DNA from: Citrobacter freundii ATCC 8090 = MTCC 1658 = NBRC 12681
GTDB taxonomy: Bacteria; Pseudomonadota; Gammaproteobacteria; Enterobacterales; Enterobacteriaceae
DNA: 64,000 nucleotides
Assembly: GCF_011064845.1 (NCBI RefSeq)
Contig: NZ_CP049015.1
Coordinates: 2,418,001-2,482,000 of the forward strand
Reading direction: 5' to 3'
The notes under the pieces are model-generated. The model did no database searches, was not told where the DNA came from, and was given only the letters and a program-made list of their open reading frames with translations. Positions 1-9,152 of the stretch are shown piece after piece. Position numbers and translations under genes: made by a program. How positions within the stretch are numbered: position 1 is the first letter of the stretch; every line of letters begins with the position of its first letter.

Positions 1-1637
1 TGCTGGCGCCGGCAATTTATATGCTACAGGTTTACGACCGTGTGCTGGTCAGTAAAAATACCACCACACTGTTAATGTTAACCTTATTGATTGTCGGCTT
101 GTACATCGTTATTGCCATGATTGAATCTGCCCGCGCACAGGTTATGGTCAGGCTTGGCAACAGGCTGGATATAAAGCTAAGTCAGTTGGTCTTTAACGCA
201 GCCTTTAAAAGAAAGATGGTTACCGGTGATAACAACCCGGCGCAATCTTTAGCCGAACTGGATCAGATCCGTCAGTTTCTTTCCGGGAATAGTCTGTTCG
301 CCTTACTGGATATTCCCTGGACGCCGATATATCTGTTCATCGCCTTTTTGGTCCATCCCCTGCTGGGATATCTTTCTCTCGGTGGAATAACGTTATTATT
401 TATTCTGACGCTGGTATCTGAAATCTCCACCAAGCGCCCGATTCAGCAAGCGCACGCCTTAACCATTAACAATGCCAGCAAACTGAATAAACAGCTGCAA
501 AACGCCGATGCCATTGAAGCGATGGGGATGCTTTCGACCCTGAAGTCCAACTGGCAGGAGCAACATAACAAAGTGCTGGTGCTACAAACGCAGATTGCCG
601 ACAAAACGGCCGGGTTAAGCAGTCTGAGCCGCTTTGTGCGGGTATTGCTGCAGTCGATTGCGCTGGGCGCCGGGGCTTTACTGGTGATCGGTGGCCATAT
701 TACCCCGGGCTTGATGATTGCCGCCTCGATCATTCTTGGACGCGTCCTCAACCCGGTAGAACAAGTCATTGGCAGCTGGAAGCAGTTCGTGCAGTTTCGT
801 AGCGCGTGGCATCAGCTCTCCACCTTGCTGAAGGAGTATCCGGCGCCGAAAGAGGTACTGACCCTGCCGCGCCCGAATGGCAACATCAGCGTCGAAAGCG
901 TCTTCGCTGCAGCCCCCGGCCAGCCTTCCCCGCTACTGCGTAATATCTCATTCCAGTTGGAGCAAGGTGAAGTGCTGGGGATTATCGGCCCTTCAGCCTC
1001 AGGAAAAACCTCGCTGGCAAAGGTTCTGGTTGGCGTCTGGAAACCGTTATCAGGGAAAGTCAGATTAGATGGCGCAGATATATGCCAGTGGGATAAAGCG
1101 CTGCTGGGCCCGTCTATTGGCTATCTGCCGCAGGATGTGGAACTGTTTGACGGTACCATCGCACAAAACATTGCCCGCTTCGCGCAGAATGACAGTGAGC
1201 TTATCGTTGCCGCCGCATTACTGGCAGGCGTTCATGAGATGATCCTGCGCTTGCCGCAAGGTTATGACACACTGCTGGGCGCAGGTGGATACCAGCTCTC
1301 CGGTGGGCAGCGGCAACGCATCGGGCTGGCGCGCGCCGTGTATAACAATCCTGCGTTTATCGTGCTTGATGAACCGAATGCCAATCTTGACGACGCGGGC
1401 GAATTTGCACTCGTTAAAGCCATTAATACCCTGCGTACCCAGGGACAAACCACAGTCATTATCTCACACCGCCCGACGCTGCTCGGCGTGGTCAATAAGG
1501 TTTTGCTGCTTAACGATGGCGCTATACAGGAGTTTGGTACCCGCGATCAGGTTTTTGCCCATTTGCGTCAGGCCAACGTATTGAAACCGGTGGCTACGCC
1601 TTCTCCATCCACGACTGAACAGCAACGTGAGGCTTGA
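1..1637 (+). CDS. Type I secretion system permease/ATPase (PrtD/HlyB-like), 5' end cut by window
   Basis: Inner-membrane ABC exporter that would power one-step export of a protein substrate. The reading frame is open to the window edge (first full codon at 3), and the residues before the Met at 21 (LAPAIYMLQVYDRVL) are typical PrtD-family sequence, so the N-terminus lies outside the window. Hydrophobic membrane segments fill the first half. The C-terminal nucleotide-binding domain has Walker A GPSASGKTS (near nt 987), signature LSGGQRQR (near nt 1297) and Walker B FIVLDEPNANLDD (near nt 1357). It overlaps the adaptor gene by one base. No outer-membrane component or RTX-type substrate follows. 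Family call is firm; the cargo is unknown. Confidence 0.9.
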   Translation, partial: LAPAIYMLQVYDRVLVSKNTTTLLMLTLLIVGLYIVIAMIESARAQVMVRLGNRLDIKLSQLVFNAAFKRKMVTGDNNPAQSLAELDQIRQFLSGNSLFALLDIPWTPIYLFIAFLVHPLLGYLSLGGITLLFILTLVSEISTKRPIQQAHALTINNASKLNKQLQNADAIEAMGMLSTLKSNWQEQHNKVLVLQTQIADKTAGLSSLSRFVRVLLQSIALGAGALLVIGGHITPGLMIAASIILGRVLNPVEQVIGSWKQFVQFRSAWHQLSTLLKEYPAPKEVLTLPRPNGNISVESVFAAAPGQPSPLLRNISFQLEQGEVLGIIGPSASGKTSLAKVLVGVWKPLSGKVRLDGADICQWDKALLGPSIGYLPQDVELFDGTIAQNIARFAQNDSELIVAAALLAGVHEMILRLPQGYDTLLGAGGYQLSGGQRQRIGLARAVYNNPAFIVLDEPNANLDDAGEFALVKAINTLRTQGQTTVIISHRPTLLGVVNKVLLLNDGAIQEFGTRDQVFAHLRQANVLKPVATPSPSTTEQQREA

Positions 1638-2965
1638 TGATGAAAAAGAATCCCCACAACACGGCCTCTGCTGGCGTAGATACCGATATCTGGTCGCCGA
1701 TTATCCGGGGCGTGATCGTCATTGTGCTTGGTGTCGGTAGTTTTATCCTCTGGGCAGTGCAAGCTCCGTTAGATGCGGGCGTGGTCGCCGATGGTACGGT
1801 AACCGTATCGAGTAACCGCAAAACCATTCAGCATCTGAGCGGCGGTCGGGTAACCGATATCTTTATCAAAGAAGGCGACTTCGTGAAGAAAAATCAGGTC
1901 CTCGTCCGGTTGGATAAAATGCAGCTTGAAATGCGTTTCAGCGCGTTGAATGCCCAGTATATTTCTGCAAAAAGTATCGAAGATCGCCTGTTAGCAGAAC
2001 GCGATGACCTGGATGTGATCCGCTTTAATACTACGCTGACGCAGCAATTCTCTGGCAATAAACGGCTATCAGAAGTCAGAAATCTGCAGGCTAAACTTTT
2101 CGATACCCGTCGCAAAACGATTCAGGATGAACTGTCGATGATTCAGGAGACGCTCGATGGTCTGGTTGGACAGACGGATAATCTCAATAAAATAAAAGGC
2201 TATCGCGACCACCAGTTTTCTCTGATTAACCGGGAGTTAGGGGCTATTCGGGCGCTGAGCGAAAAAAACTATTACCCCAAAGCACAATTACTGGTGCTGG
2301 AGCGCGAGGCAGCAGAAATATCTGGTAGCGTTTCAGAAGATATTCTTAACATTGCCAAACTGAAATCGCAGCAGAACGAATTAAAAATTAAAGCCTACCA
2401 GGTGCGTCATCAATATTTACGTGAAGTTGAGTCTGAACTGACGGAAAACCAAAAAGAAGTGGCAATGCTGGAGGATGAATTGGTATCAACGCGTCATGAG
2501 CTGGATAACACCGAGATCCGCTCACCGATTAACGGTATTGTGCTGGATGTTAAAGTCAGTACCGTGGGCGGCGTCATTCAGCCTGGAGAACATTTGATGG
2601 ATATCGTCGCCGCCGGACAACCGATGCAAATTGATGCCAAAATACCCGTACATGCCATTGATAAACTGGTCCCCGGTTTAACCGTTGATGTGCTGTTCCC
2701 TGCCCTTAACCATGCGCTGTTACCTTCGGTTCCGGCCCAGGTTCTGACTATCTCTGCGGACCGTTTAATTGATGAAGCCACTCAGCAGCCTTACTACCTT
2801 GCGGAAGTACAGGTTTCAGCAGAGGGCGCGCGTTTGCTGGGCGATTACAAAATTAAAGCGGGAATGCCCGCCAGCGTGACGATCAAGACCGGTGAACGAA
2901 CCCTGATGAGTTATCTGTTTAAACCGTTGATTGCCCGTCTGGAACTGGCTTTTAAAGAGTATTGA
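1637..2965 (+). CDS. HlyD/PrtE-family type I secretion membrane fusion (adaptor) protein
   Basis: Periplasmic adaptor that links the upstream ABC exporter to a TolC-like outer-membrane channel. I start it at the ATG at 1637, which overlaps the upstream stop (TGATG) and implies translational coupling; a TTG three bases earlier is in frame but less likely. The 442-residue protein has a short cytoplasmic tail, one N-terminal transmembrane segment (IIRGVIVIVLGVGSFILWAV), a biotinyl-lipoyl-like half (GGRVTDIFIKEGDFVKK), a long central coiled-coil hairpin and a C-terminal beta-rich part (RSPINGIVLDVKVSTVGGVI), the usual HlyD order. Length and architecture are normal. Confidence 0.92.
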   Translation: MMKKNPHNTASAGVDTDIWSPIIRGVIVIVLGVGSFILWAVQAPLDAGVVADGTVTVSSNRKTIQHLSGGRVTDIFIKEGDFVKKNQVLVRLDKMQLEMRFSALNAQYISAKSIEDRLLAERDDLDVIRFNTTLTQQFSGNKRLSEVRNLQAKLFDTRRKTIQDELSMIQETLDGLVGQTDNLNKIKGYRDHQFSLINRELGAIRALSEKNYYPKAQLLVLEREAAEISGSVSEDILNIAKLKSQQNELKIKAYQVRHQYLREVESELTENQKEVAMLEDELVSTRHELDNTEIRSPINGIVLDVKVSTVGGVIQPGEHLMDIVAAGQPMQIDAKIPVHAIDKLVPGLTVDVLFPALNHALLPSVPAQVLTISADRLIDEATQQPYYLAEVQVSAEGARLLGDYKIKAGMPASVTIKTGERTLMSYLFKPLIARLELAFKEY

Positions 2966-2977
2966 TCCATCCATTGC

Positions 2978-3009
2978 CGGTATGACGTACGGCTTGTCGC
3001 GCCATACCG
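2978..3009. terminator. Possible stem-loop after the secretion genes
   Basis: CGGTATG (2978-2984) can pair with CATACCG (3003-3009) around an 18-base loop, 13 bases after the adaptor stop codon. There is no good T-run, so its role as a terminator is uncertain. Confidence 0.3.
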
Positions 3010-3099
3010 CTTTCTGCCGTTGCTGGCAGCTTTGCTTTCTTGTAACCTTCTTCCCGTCTCACTACTGACAAAATCTGGAACCACTGAACTGGACTTCAT

Positions 3100-3387
3100 A
3101 TGAATGCTCATAATTCTAAAGACCCTTTACATGGCGTGACGCTAGAAATGCAGGTCAATGCCCTGGTTGAACGTTATGGTTGGGCTGAGCTGGCGCAACG
3201 CATTAATATCAACTGCTTTAAAAATGAACCGAGCGTTAAATCCAGTTTGAAGTTTCTGCGCCGTACGCCGTGGGCGCGGGCAGAAGTAGAAGCACTGTAC
3301 CTGGACTCTCTACATGACCAGGCCTCAAATAACACTCCCAAACCGGCCTTCGATCCCTGGGCTAACAGCCGCAATAAGAAGAAATAA
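3100..3387 (+). CDS. VF530-family small DNA-binding protein (DUF2132)
   Basis: A 95-residue protein with the conserved VF530 pattern: [17 protein letters not shown], then [24 protein letters not shown] and EVEALYL. The family is a small helical DNA-binding fold known from a Vibrio structure; its cellular role is not established. The C-terminal tail is short and lysine-rich (NSRNKKK). It stands alone between the secretion genes and digH, 12 bases before the digH start, so the two may be cotranscribed. Confidence 0.85.
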   Translation: MNAHNSKDPLHGVTLEMQVNALVERYGWAELAQRININCFKNEPSVKSSLKFLRRTPWARAEVEALYLDSLHDQASNNTPKPAFDPWANSRNKKK

Positions 3388-3399
3388 GAGCAAAATCAG

Positions 3400-4767
3400 A
3401 TGGCAGCATCCGGTTTCTTTTCAGGAAATTATCAGAAAAAACTGGCGAAGATTATCGCCCGTTCTCGTGCCAGACTACCGCTGACCAACATGAAATGGTT
3501 TGCTGTACTTGTGGGCAGTATGTTGTTACTTGGCAGCTGTTCTTCACAACCGCCCGGCCCCAAAACCACTCCGCAACCTCCGGTGAGCAAACATCAGCAG
3601 AGCAAGGAGCCAGTGCGTGGGATCTGGCTGGCGACGGTTTCACGTCTTGACTGGCCGCCGATCTCATCTGTGAACATCAGTTCACCTGCTGTACGCATCA
3701 GCCTGCAGCAAAAAGCGCTGACGGATAAGCTGGACAACCTGAAACGACTTGGTATTAACACCGTTTTTTTCCAGGTTAAGCCCGATGGGACCGCATTGTG
3801 GAAGTCAAAGATTCTGCCGTGGTCAGATACCCTGACCGGCACGATTGGCCAGGATCCGGGTTACGATCCGCTGCAGTTTATGCTCGATGAAGCGCATAAG
3901 CGCGGAATGAAAGTTCATGCCTGGCTTAACCCCTATCGCGTGTCTGTAAACACCAAACCTTCGACGGTCACTGAATTAAACAGCACGCTGTCACAAACAC
4001 CGTCCAGCGTATACGTTCTGCATCGGGACTGGATCCGCACCGCGGGCGAGCGTTTTGTGTTAGACCCCGGTATTCCCGAAGTGCGTGACTGGATAACCAG
4101 CATCGTGGCGGAAGTGGTTGAGAATTACCCTGTTGACGGTGTGCAGTTTGATGATTACTTCTATACCGAGTCTCCCGGCTCTGCGCTCAATGACAGCCAG
4201 ACGTTCAGAAGATACGGCCAGGGATTCGCTTCCAAAGCTGACTGGCGCCGCGATAACACGCAACGGCTGATTGCCCAGGTATCACGGACTATCAAGAAAC
4301 TCAAGCCTGAGGTTGAATTCGGTGTCAGCCCTGCGGGCGTATGGCGCAACCGTTCGCACGATCCAGCGGGTTCCGACACGCGCGGTGCGGCAGCGTATGA
4401 TGAGTCTTATGCCGACACCCGCCGTTGGGTGCAACAAGGCTTGCTGGATTACATCGCACCGCAACTCTACTGGCCTTTTGCCCGCGATGCAGCGCGCTAC
4501 GATGTACTGGCAAAATGGTGGGCAGATGTCGTGAAATCAACCAACACTCGCCTCTACATTGGTGTAGCGCTGTATAAAGTTGGTGAACCATCGAGAAAAG
4601 AGCCAGACTGGACGGTCAAAGGCGGTGTGCCGGAACTGAAAAAGCAGCTCGATCTAAACGAGACCGAACCGTACATTAACGGCACGATCCTGTTTCGCGA
4701 AGATTACCTTAATCAACCGCAAACGCAGGAAGCTGTGACCTATATTCGCAATCGTTGGGGACGTTAA
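3400..4767 (+). CDS. digH: DigH (YddW), divisome-localised glycosyl hydrolase lipoprotein
   Basis: GHL10-family hydrolase (DUF187) that in E. coli cleaves denuded peptidoglycan glycan strands at the septum. The catalytic-domain blocks match DigH closely: MRGIWL-like start of the barrel (VRGIWLATVSRLDWPP), NTVFFQVKPDGTALW, HAWLNPYRVSVNTKP, DGVQFDDYFY, GVSPAGVWRNRSHDP and PQLYWPF. The ATG at 3400 has an AAGAG-type ribosome site. An internal ATG at 3490 would give a cleaner lipoprotein signal (MKWFAVLVGSMLLLGSC), so the start is undecided; the lipobox cysteine is retained either way. The last 4 bases overlap the convergent gene. Confidence 0.93.
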   Translation: MAASGFFSGNYQKKLAKIIARSRARLPLTNMKWFAVLVGSMLLLGSCSSQPPGPKTTPQPPVSKHQQSKEPVRGIWLATVSRLDWPPISSVNISSPAVRISLQQKALTDKLDNLKRLGINTVFFQVKPDGTALWKSKILPWSDTLTGTIGQDPGYDPLQFMLDEAHKRGMKVHAWLNPYRVSVNTKPSTVTELNSTLSQTPSSVYVLHRDWIRTAGERFVLDPGIPEVRDWITSIVAEVVENYPVDGVQFDDYFYTESPGSALNDSQTFRRYGQGFASKADWRRDNTQRLIAQVSRTIKKLKPEVEFGVSPAGVWRNRSHDPAGSDTRGAAAYDESYADTRRWVQQGLLDYIAPQLYWPFARDAARYDVLAKWWADVVKSTNTRLYIGVALYKVGEPSRKEPDWTVKGGVPELKKQLDLNETEPYINGTILFREDYLNQPQTQEAVTYIRNRWGR

Positions 4768-5282
4768 TGGTTGTTCTGAGCGGGAAGCCTGAGCCAGACG
4801 CTCACGTAGCGGGTAAATTTCCCCACAAAAATTCCGGCGAACATGCCGCCAGTAATGATAGCCAGGGCGCTCATTGCGGGTTGACGTAAAACGTCGGGGG
4901 AAATGGCGTTAAGTACGCCAAGTACGTACTTAACGCCGAATGCCATCAGCATAAATGGCAATGCGGAATAATCTGCCGGACGGTGAATACTCCGTGGTGC
5001 GCTACTGCGGCTCAAACGGCCGGGGTTAATTAATATGTAGCCAATGATTGCGCCGCTGAGGATACCTATCGCCCACTGAATATACGTAATGAGGGTCGGG
5101 TCGCGATAAGTGATTAAATCGTAGATATCCCAGACTAAAAAAATAGCGGGGATCAGCGCCAGCTTTTCCAGCGTGACAGTGGCAGGTGTTCTGGCTTTAA
5201 TCCCTCGATACAGTAGAAAGGCAAACAGCAGATACACCCAAACTGGCGTGTTTTTCAGCATATTCACGACAAATTCAGCCAT
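4764..5282 (-). CDS. DUF6622-like multi-pass inner-membrane protein
   Basis: A 172-residue protein with about five hydrophobic segments: NTPVWVYLLFAFLLYRG, LALIPAIFLVWDIYDLI, a YIQWAIGILSGAIIGYIL stretch, ALPFMLMAFGVKYVLGVL and ALAIITGGMFAGIFVGKF. It resembles the DUF6622 family of uncharacterised membrane proteins; I recall the family only loosely. It converges on digH with a 4-base overlap and sits alone upstream of the hipBA pair. No function can be assigned from sequence. Confidence 0.75.
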   Translation of the reverse strand: MAEFVVNMLKNTPVWVYLLFAFLLYRGIKARTPATVTLEKLALIPAIFLVWDIYDLITYRDPTLITYIQWAIGILSGAIIGYILINPGRLSRSSAPRSIHRPADYSALPFMLMAFGVKYVLGVLNAISPDVLRQPAMSALAIITGGMFAGIFVGKFTRYVSVWLRLPAQNNH

Positions 5283-5336
5283 AACGTTGCCTCGCTCAGA
5301 TTTAATTCTTCGCTAAGTGTAGCGGCTGTCTCTGCA

Positions 5337-6608
5337 TCACAGGGACATTAACCGGCGGACATTATCATTAATCTGTTTCTGTATCGTATTCAGCGTAGTT
5401 TGTGTTATCTGATCGGCGTATTTGTCTTTGGCTGTAACGCTTAACGCTGTTGCATGGTGGCAGATCTTGTCGATTATAGCGTTCACATGCTCAGCTGATA
5501 GCTCAGCTTCCTGTACGCCAAGCTGCTGCAGGTGCTTTCTTTCGATATCCAGCGCTTCTCCCAGCACGTCCATTTGATGATACCCGCCGGGTCCTTCGCA
5601 CCAGGTCACGTCGTAAGCCGGAGCCAAAGTCCAGTTTCCTGCGGCTGACATTAAATAGGCAAAGTTTTTGGGATGGTCATCGCGGTTGTTAAATGCCACG
5701 TTGAAAACCACGCGTTCGAACGCTTTCGCTTTTTCTCTGACATCATTGGTACAAATCTGTGTGGCGCGCAGAAAATCCCGGTAATCTAAAGCACCGGGTA
5801 TCTGGTAATTTGCACCGGTAAATGCCGCCAGGCTCTGCATAGGAATACGGACCGACTGGTCACGGTCGAAACGGCGGGTAGCAAATGCCGCCTGCCCGTC
5901 AGGCAGATTAAAATACGCGGTATCAGGCGTAGTGATCCCGCATTGCCGCAAACATTCAGCATACACCGCTTCGATGGCACATACCTCAGCATGCTCATGC
6001 CTGGCAGGAAATTTAATCAACCAGCTTTCGCTCTCCGGGAGGGGCGCAGTGGTGAACTTTGACGTGACACTGTCACGATAAAGTAACGCTTTTGGCCTGG
6101 CCCCTTGCGGTGAACCGCCCATCTGGAGCAGTTTTTGCAAGAATTCCCCGCCTTCGCCGCTCAGGACTTCCTGAACCTCAGATGCCAGTTGTTCGAGAGG
6201 AACATCCTCTTTTGAAAGCGTCTCGACATCTGACTGAACGGGCCGGAACGTCATGGCGCCCATTGCGTTATTGCCGACCCAGGTTAACCTCTCCAGAGGT
6301 CCTATGCGCGCTGCGTTGAGTCCACGGCGTTTAAATAAACGATCCATCAACAGCATACCCCAACCATCAGGTAGCGAATCGTACACGGGTCCTGGTAATC
6401 CCAACTGATGAGCCGGGAAATCCCTGCGTAAACGAGGACCGTTCAGCGGTAACCTTAACCGGGACAGCTCCAGCCCCTTACGTATAGCGTCTTCACTGTA
6501 TTCAAAGGCGATCAACGGGCGTCCGGTCAGGGCTGAGGAAGACACCAGTTTTCCCCACAACCATTTTTCACCCCAGCCTTCATAAAAGACATCGACTTGC
6601 TCAAGCAT
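5337..6608 (-). CDS. hipA: HipA-family serine/threonine kinase toxin
   Basis: Toxin of a type II toxin-antitoxin pair; characterised HipA kinases phosphorylate aminoacyl-tRNA synthetases such as GltX and stop translation. The 423-residue protein has the N-terminal HipA domain (KLVSSSALTGRPLIAFEYS) and the C-terminal kinase fold: a glycine-rich nucleotide loop (GGSPQGARPKALLY, about residue 165), catalytic loop NNRDDHPKNFAYL (about 310) and a metal-binding APAYDVTW (about 335). All core motifs look intact, so the kinase is probably active. It overlaps the upstream antitoxin gene by 8 bases. It is distant from E. coli K-12 HipA, so its target cannot be assumed. Confidence 0.93.
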   Translation of the reverse strand: MLEQVDVFYEGWGEKWLWGKLVSSSALTGRPLIAFEYSEDAIRKGLELSRLRLPLNGPRLRRDFPAHQLGLPGPVYDSLPDGWGMLLMDRLFKRRGLNAARIGPLERLTWVGNNAMGAMTFRPVQSDVETLSKEDVPLEQLASEVQEVLSGEGGEFLQKLLQMGGSPQGARPKALLYRDSVTSKFTTAPLPESESWLIKFPARHEHAEVCAIEAVYAECLRQCGITTPDTAYFNLPDGQAAFATRRFDRDQSVRIPMQSLAAFTGANYQIPGALDYRDFLRATQICTNDVREKAKAFERVVFNVAFNNRDDHPKNFAYLMSAAGNWTLAPAYDVTWCEGPGGYHQMDVLGEALDIERKHLQQLGVQEAELSAEHVNAIIDKICHHATALSVTAKDKYADQITQTTLNTIQKQINDNVRRLMSL

Positions 6609-6915
6609 CAGTATTTTTCCTTTTCACCCGCTGGCGTGCCGCGCTCTTCTCGTAACGCAAAATATCATCCAGACTGTCGATCCTGGGTTTGAATAAGCCC
6701 TCCAGCGCGTCACCATAGCCTAACACCATCGCGACTTTGACCAGATTCTCAAATCCTACATTTTTACCGGCCTCCAGATTCGAAACGGTATTCACACCGA
6801 CACCTGAACGCGCGGCAACATCTGCCTGCGTCATTTGCTGCGCGAGCCGTTCCTTACGCAATCTGTCGCAAAGTAGTTTGACGATATCGGCTGCTGTATT
6901 GAGCGTTAAATCCAT
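6601..6915 (-). CDS. hipB: HipB-like HTH antitoxin/autorepressor
   Basis: A 104-residue XRE-type helix-turn-helix protein (RKERLAQQMTQADVAARSGVGVNTVSNLEAGKNVGFENLVKVAMVLG, read in parts) with a basic tail (KSAARQRVKRKNTD). In this family it binds the HipA kinase, neutralises it and represses its own operon. It is first in the two-gene operon and its stop overlaps the hipA start, the usual antitoxin-first order. It is slightly longer than K-12 HipB. Confidence 0.9.
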   Translation of the reverse strand: MDLTLNTAADIVKLLCDRLRKERLAQQMTQADVAARSGVGVNTVSNLEAGKNVGFENLVKVAMVLGYGDALEGLFKPRIDSLDDILRYEKSAARQRVKRKNTDA

Positions 6916-6957
6916 AACATTGGCTCTTATTGGAATAAAAACGACTTTACACCCAAT

Positions 6958-6986
6958 ATTATAGAGTTAAGAGGAGAATGATTCAA
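6958..6986 (-). promoter_or_regulatory. Predicted sigma-70 promoter of hipBA
   Basis: On the minus strand TTGAAT (6986-6981) and a perfect TATAAT (6963-6958) are separated by 17 bases, about 45 bases upstream of the hipB start. An inverted repeat TTATT-GG-AATAA at 6927-6938 lies between promoter and start codon and could be the HipB operator; it is not the K-12 operator sequence. Confidence 0.6.
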
Positions 6987-7054
6987 AGTTTTGTAAGACA
7001 CAATAAAGAGGAGTTAAATCAATTAATCATGGTTAAGCACCATTATACTGGAAT

Positions 7055-7083
7055 TATCCGGGCACAAGATCTGTACCCGGATA
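7055..7083. terminator. Stem-loop at the 3' end of the chemoreceptor gene
   Basis: TATCCGGG (7055-7062) and CCCGGATA (7076-7083) form a perfect 8-bp stem with a 13-base loop, 12 bases after the chemoreceptor stop. The U-run is weak, so termination is only likely. Confidence 0.45.
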
Positions 7084-7094
7084 GGATGTGGTTA

Positions 7095-9038
7095 TCAGGC
7101 AACGGAAGGCTCAGGTAATCTGAAAGAAGAGACCAGCAATGCCAGCTGTTCCGCCTCCTCTTTCAGCGCCTGCGTCCGTGCTGCGGCATCATCAATTAAC
7201 GAGGCATTCTGCTGAACGGTGCTGTCCATTTCGGTAACGGCGAGCGTAACTTCGGAAACACCTTTACGCTGTTCTTCACCCGCAACGCGTATTTCCCCCA
7301 TCAACTGGCGTACCTGACGCACATTGCTGACCAGTTCTCCCAGACGTTCGCCGGCAGTGTGAATTTGCTGACTTCCGCTACCAACATGAGAAACGGATTC
7401 ATCAATCAACGCTTTAATTTCCTGGGCGGCGGTGGCACTGCGCTGAGCCAGCGTGCGCACTTCGGAGGCCACGACGGCAAACCCTCTGCCAGCATCACCC
7501 GCTCTGGCGGCTTCAACCGCGGCATTCAGGGCGAGAATATTGGTCTGGAACGCAATGCTGTCGATGACAGCGACAATTTCCACCATTCTGCCGGATGAGG
7601 CGCTGACATTATCCATCGTAGAGATAACGCCTTGCATCACATCACCGCAACGGTTGGCCGTTTGCGCTGTGTTATCGGATAGCTCATCCGCCAACTGTGT
7701 ATTACTGGCGTTTTGATGAACGGTCGCATTTAACTGCTCCATAGCCGCTGAACTCTCTTCCAGCGCAGCGGCCTGCTGCGTTACGCGAGATGAAAGCTCC
7801 ATATTACTGTCAGCCAGGCTAACGGCGTTATTCGCCACCACTGTGCTACTGCTTCTGACGGTGATCAGGATGGCCGAGATTTTATCGACGAACAGGTTAA
7901 ACGCCTCGGCGATAGCCGAAATCTCATCTTTGCCGCGAACATCCAGGCGACGGGTAAGATCACCTTCTCCCTGCGCGATGTCATCAAGAGCCTGACGAGT
8001 ATCATCGAGACGTGAAATTAGTCGACGAACCACCAGCCATGATCCCACCAGCAACAGCGTCATGATAGGGATCAATACCTCCAGAACGTCCTGCATCATC
8101 ACTTTGGCAAGACCGACAATACGTGATTCTGGTGTCACAAGCCCTACGACCCAGCCGGTATCTGGCATCGGGAACAGCATGACCTGTGACGCTGTATTCA
8201 GGACGAGATCATTTTCCAGCGTTATGGTCTTCACCCCATCTGTCGGGCGCAAAGATTTCAGACCATTTTGCACCGGGATAAGCCACTGCGCGCTTTGCGC
8301 CAGATCGTTAATGGTTTTATGTTTGGCCAGGTCGGCCTGCGGGAAATAGAGAATTTGTCCCTGCTTGTCTACCACAAACGCGTAACCGCCAGTACTGTTG
8401 CCCTGCTGCTGCATGAAAGTTGCGACGTTATCCAGACGGATATCGGTGGTAGCGACACCGGCAAACTTGCCCGCCTGCTGATAAGGCACGCTGCATGTCA
8501 CCATGTTGACGCCTGAACTGGCATCCTGGTAAACATCAGACCATAGGCAGTTGTTTTGTGATTGCCCTTTGGCGTGCTGATACCAGCTTTCATTGTGGTA
8601 TCCGCTTGATCCTTCGACGTTATAATCGTTGGAATAGACAAGCTTCCCTTCGGCATTACGCGCCCAGAAAAAGCTTCTTTTCTCCACACCTGCGGTGAAG
8701 GCGTCTGGTTCTGGCCAGATGCCGCCGCCGGTAATAATCGAGTATTTACCTTCACCAATCAGATGCGGAACGACGCTTTGATACAGAGATTCATCGTTAG
8801 GCAACACTTCAGCCAGTCGCGACAGGCTGACAGTCTCACCTTCAATTCGGGACAATACGGTACTCAACTGACGGGTTAAACCTTGCCCTGTTTCTTCGAT
8901 CAGGGCGGTGTTGATTTCAACGACGCGCGGCTGACCACGCCAGAGCATAATCACCACGATAACAATAGTCGTTACTGCAAGCAGCAGAATGCCGCCGATG
9001 GTTAAACGCGTTGAAATACGAGTAGGATACCAGGCCAT
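7095..9038 (-). CDS. Methyl-accepting chemotaxis protein with dCACHE sensor
   Basis: Transmembrane chemoreceptor, 647 residues. Order: transmembrane segment 1 (about 13-33), a large periplasmic double-CACHE ligand domain (with GIWPEPDAFTAGVEKRSFFW and the YxxxAK-type segment SWYQHAKG), transmembrane 2 (EVLIPIMTLLLVGSWLVV), HAMP, then a signalling domain with the conserved hairpin tip (DSIAFQTNILALNAAVEAAR). dCACHE receptors commonly bind amino acids. The C-terminus ends SSFRLPEPSVA, with no NWETF-type pentapeptide for CheR/CheB, so adaptation probably depends on other receptors. The ATG has an AAGGAG site 7 bases upstream. A sigma-28-like promoter lies 36-62 bases upstream. Confidence 0.93.
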   Translation of the reverse strand: MAWYPTRISTRLTIGGILLLAVTTIVIVVIMLWRGQPRVVEINTALIEETGQGLTRQLSTVLSRIEGETVSLSRLAEVLPNDESLYQSVVPHLIGEGKYSIITGGGIWPEPDAFTAGVEKRSFFWARNAEGKLVYSNDYNVEGSSGYHNESWYQHAKGQSQNNCLWSDVYQDASSGVNMVTCSVPYQQAGKFAGVATTDIRLDNVATFMQQQGNSTGGYAFVVDKQGQILYFPQADLAKHKTINDLAQSAQWLIPVQNGLKSLRPTDGVKTITLENDLVLNTASQVMLFPMPDTGWVVGLVTPESRIVGLAKVMMQDVLEVLIPIMTLLLVGSWLVVRRLISRLDDTRQALDDIAQGEGDLTRRLDVRGKDEISAIAEAFNLFVDKISAILITVRSSSTVVANNAVSLADSNMELSSRVTQQAAALEESSAAMEQLNATVHQNASNTQLADELSDNTAQTANRCGDVMQGVISTMDNVSASSGRMVEIVAVIDSIAFQTNILALNAAVEAARAGDAGRGFAVVASEVRTLAQRSATAAQEIKALIDESVSHVGSGSQQIHTAGERLGELVSNVRQVRQLMGEIRVAGEEQRKGVSEVTLAVTEMDSTVQQNASLIDDAAARTQALKEEAEQLALLVSSFRLPEPSVA

Positions 9039-9073
9039 ACAAACTCCTTCTGCAAAAGGCTAACTTTTATCCA

Positions 9074-9100
9074 GTATCGGCACAGGCGTTTATATCTTTA
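9074..9100 (-). promoter_or_regulatory. Sigma-28 (FliA) class promoter for the chemoreceptor
   Basis: On the minus strand TAAAGATA (9100-9093), an 11-base spacer and GCCGATAC (9081-9074) match the FliA consensus TAAAGTTT-N11-GCCGATAA in 13 of 16 positions, upstream of the chemoreceptor start at 9038. This places the gene in the flagellar/chemotaxis regulon. Confidence 0.8.
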
Positions 9101-9152
9101 TAAAGATTTCTTAAGTATTGCAAAAGAAAAAAGTGACAATGTCACAAATAAC

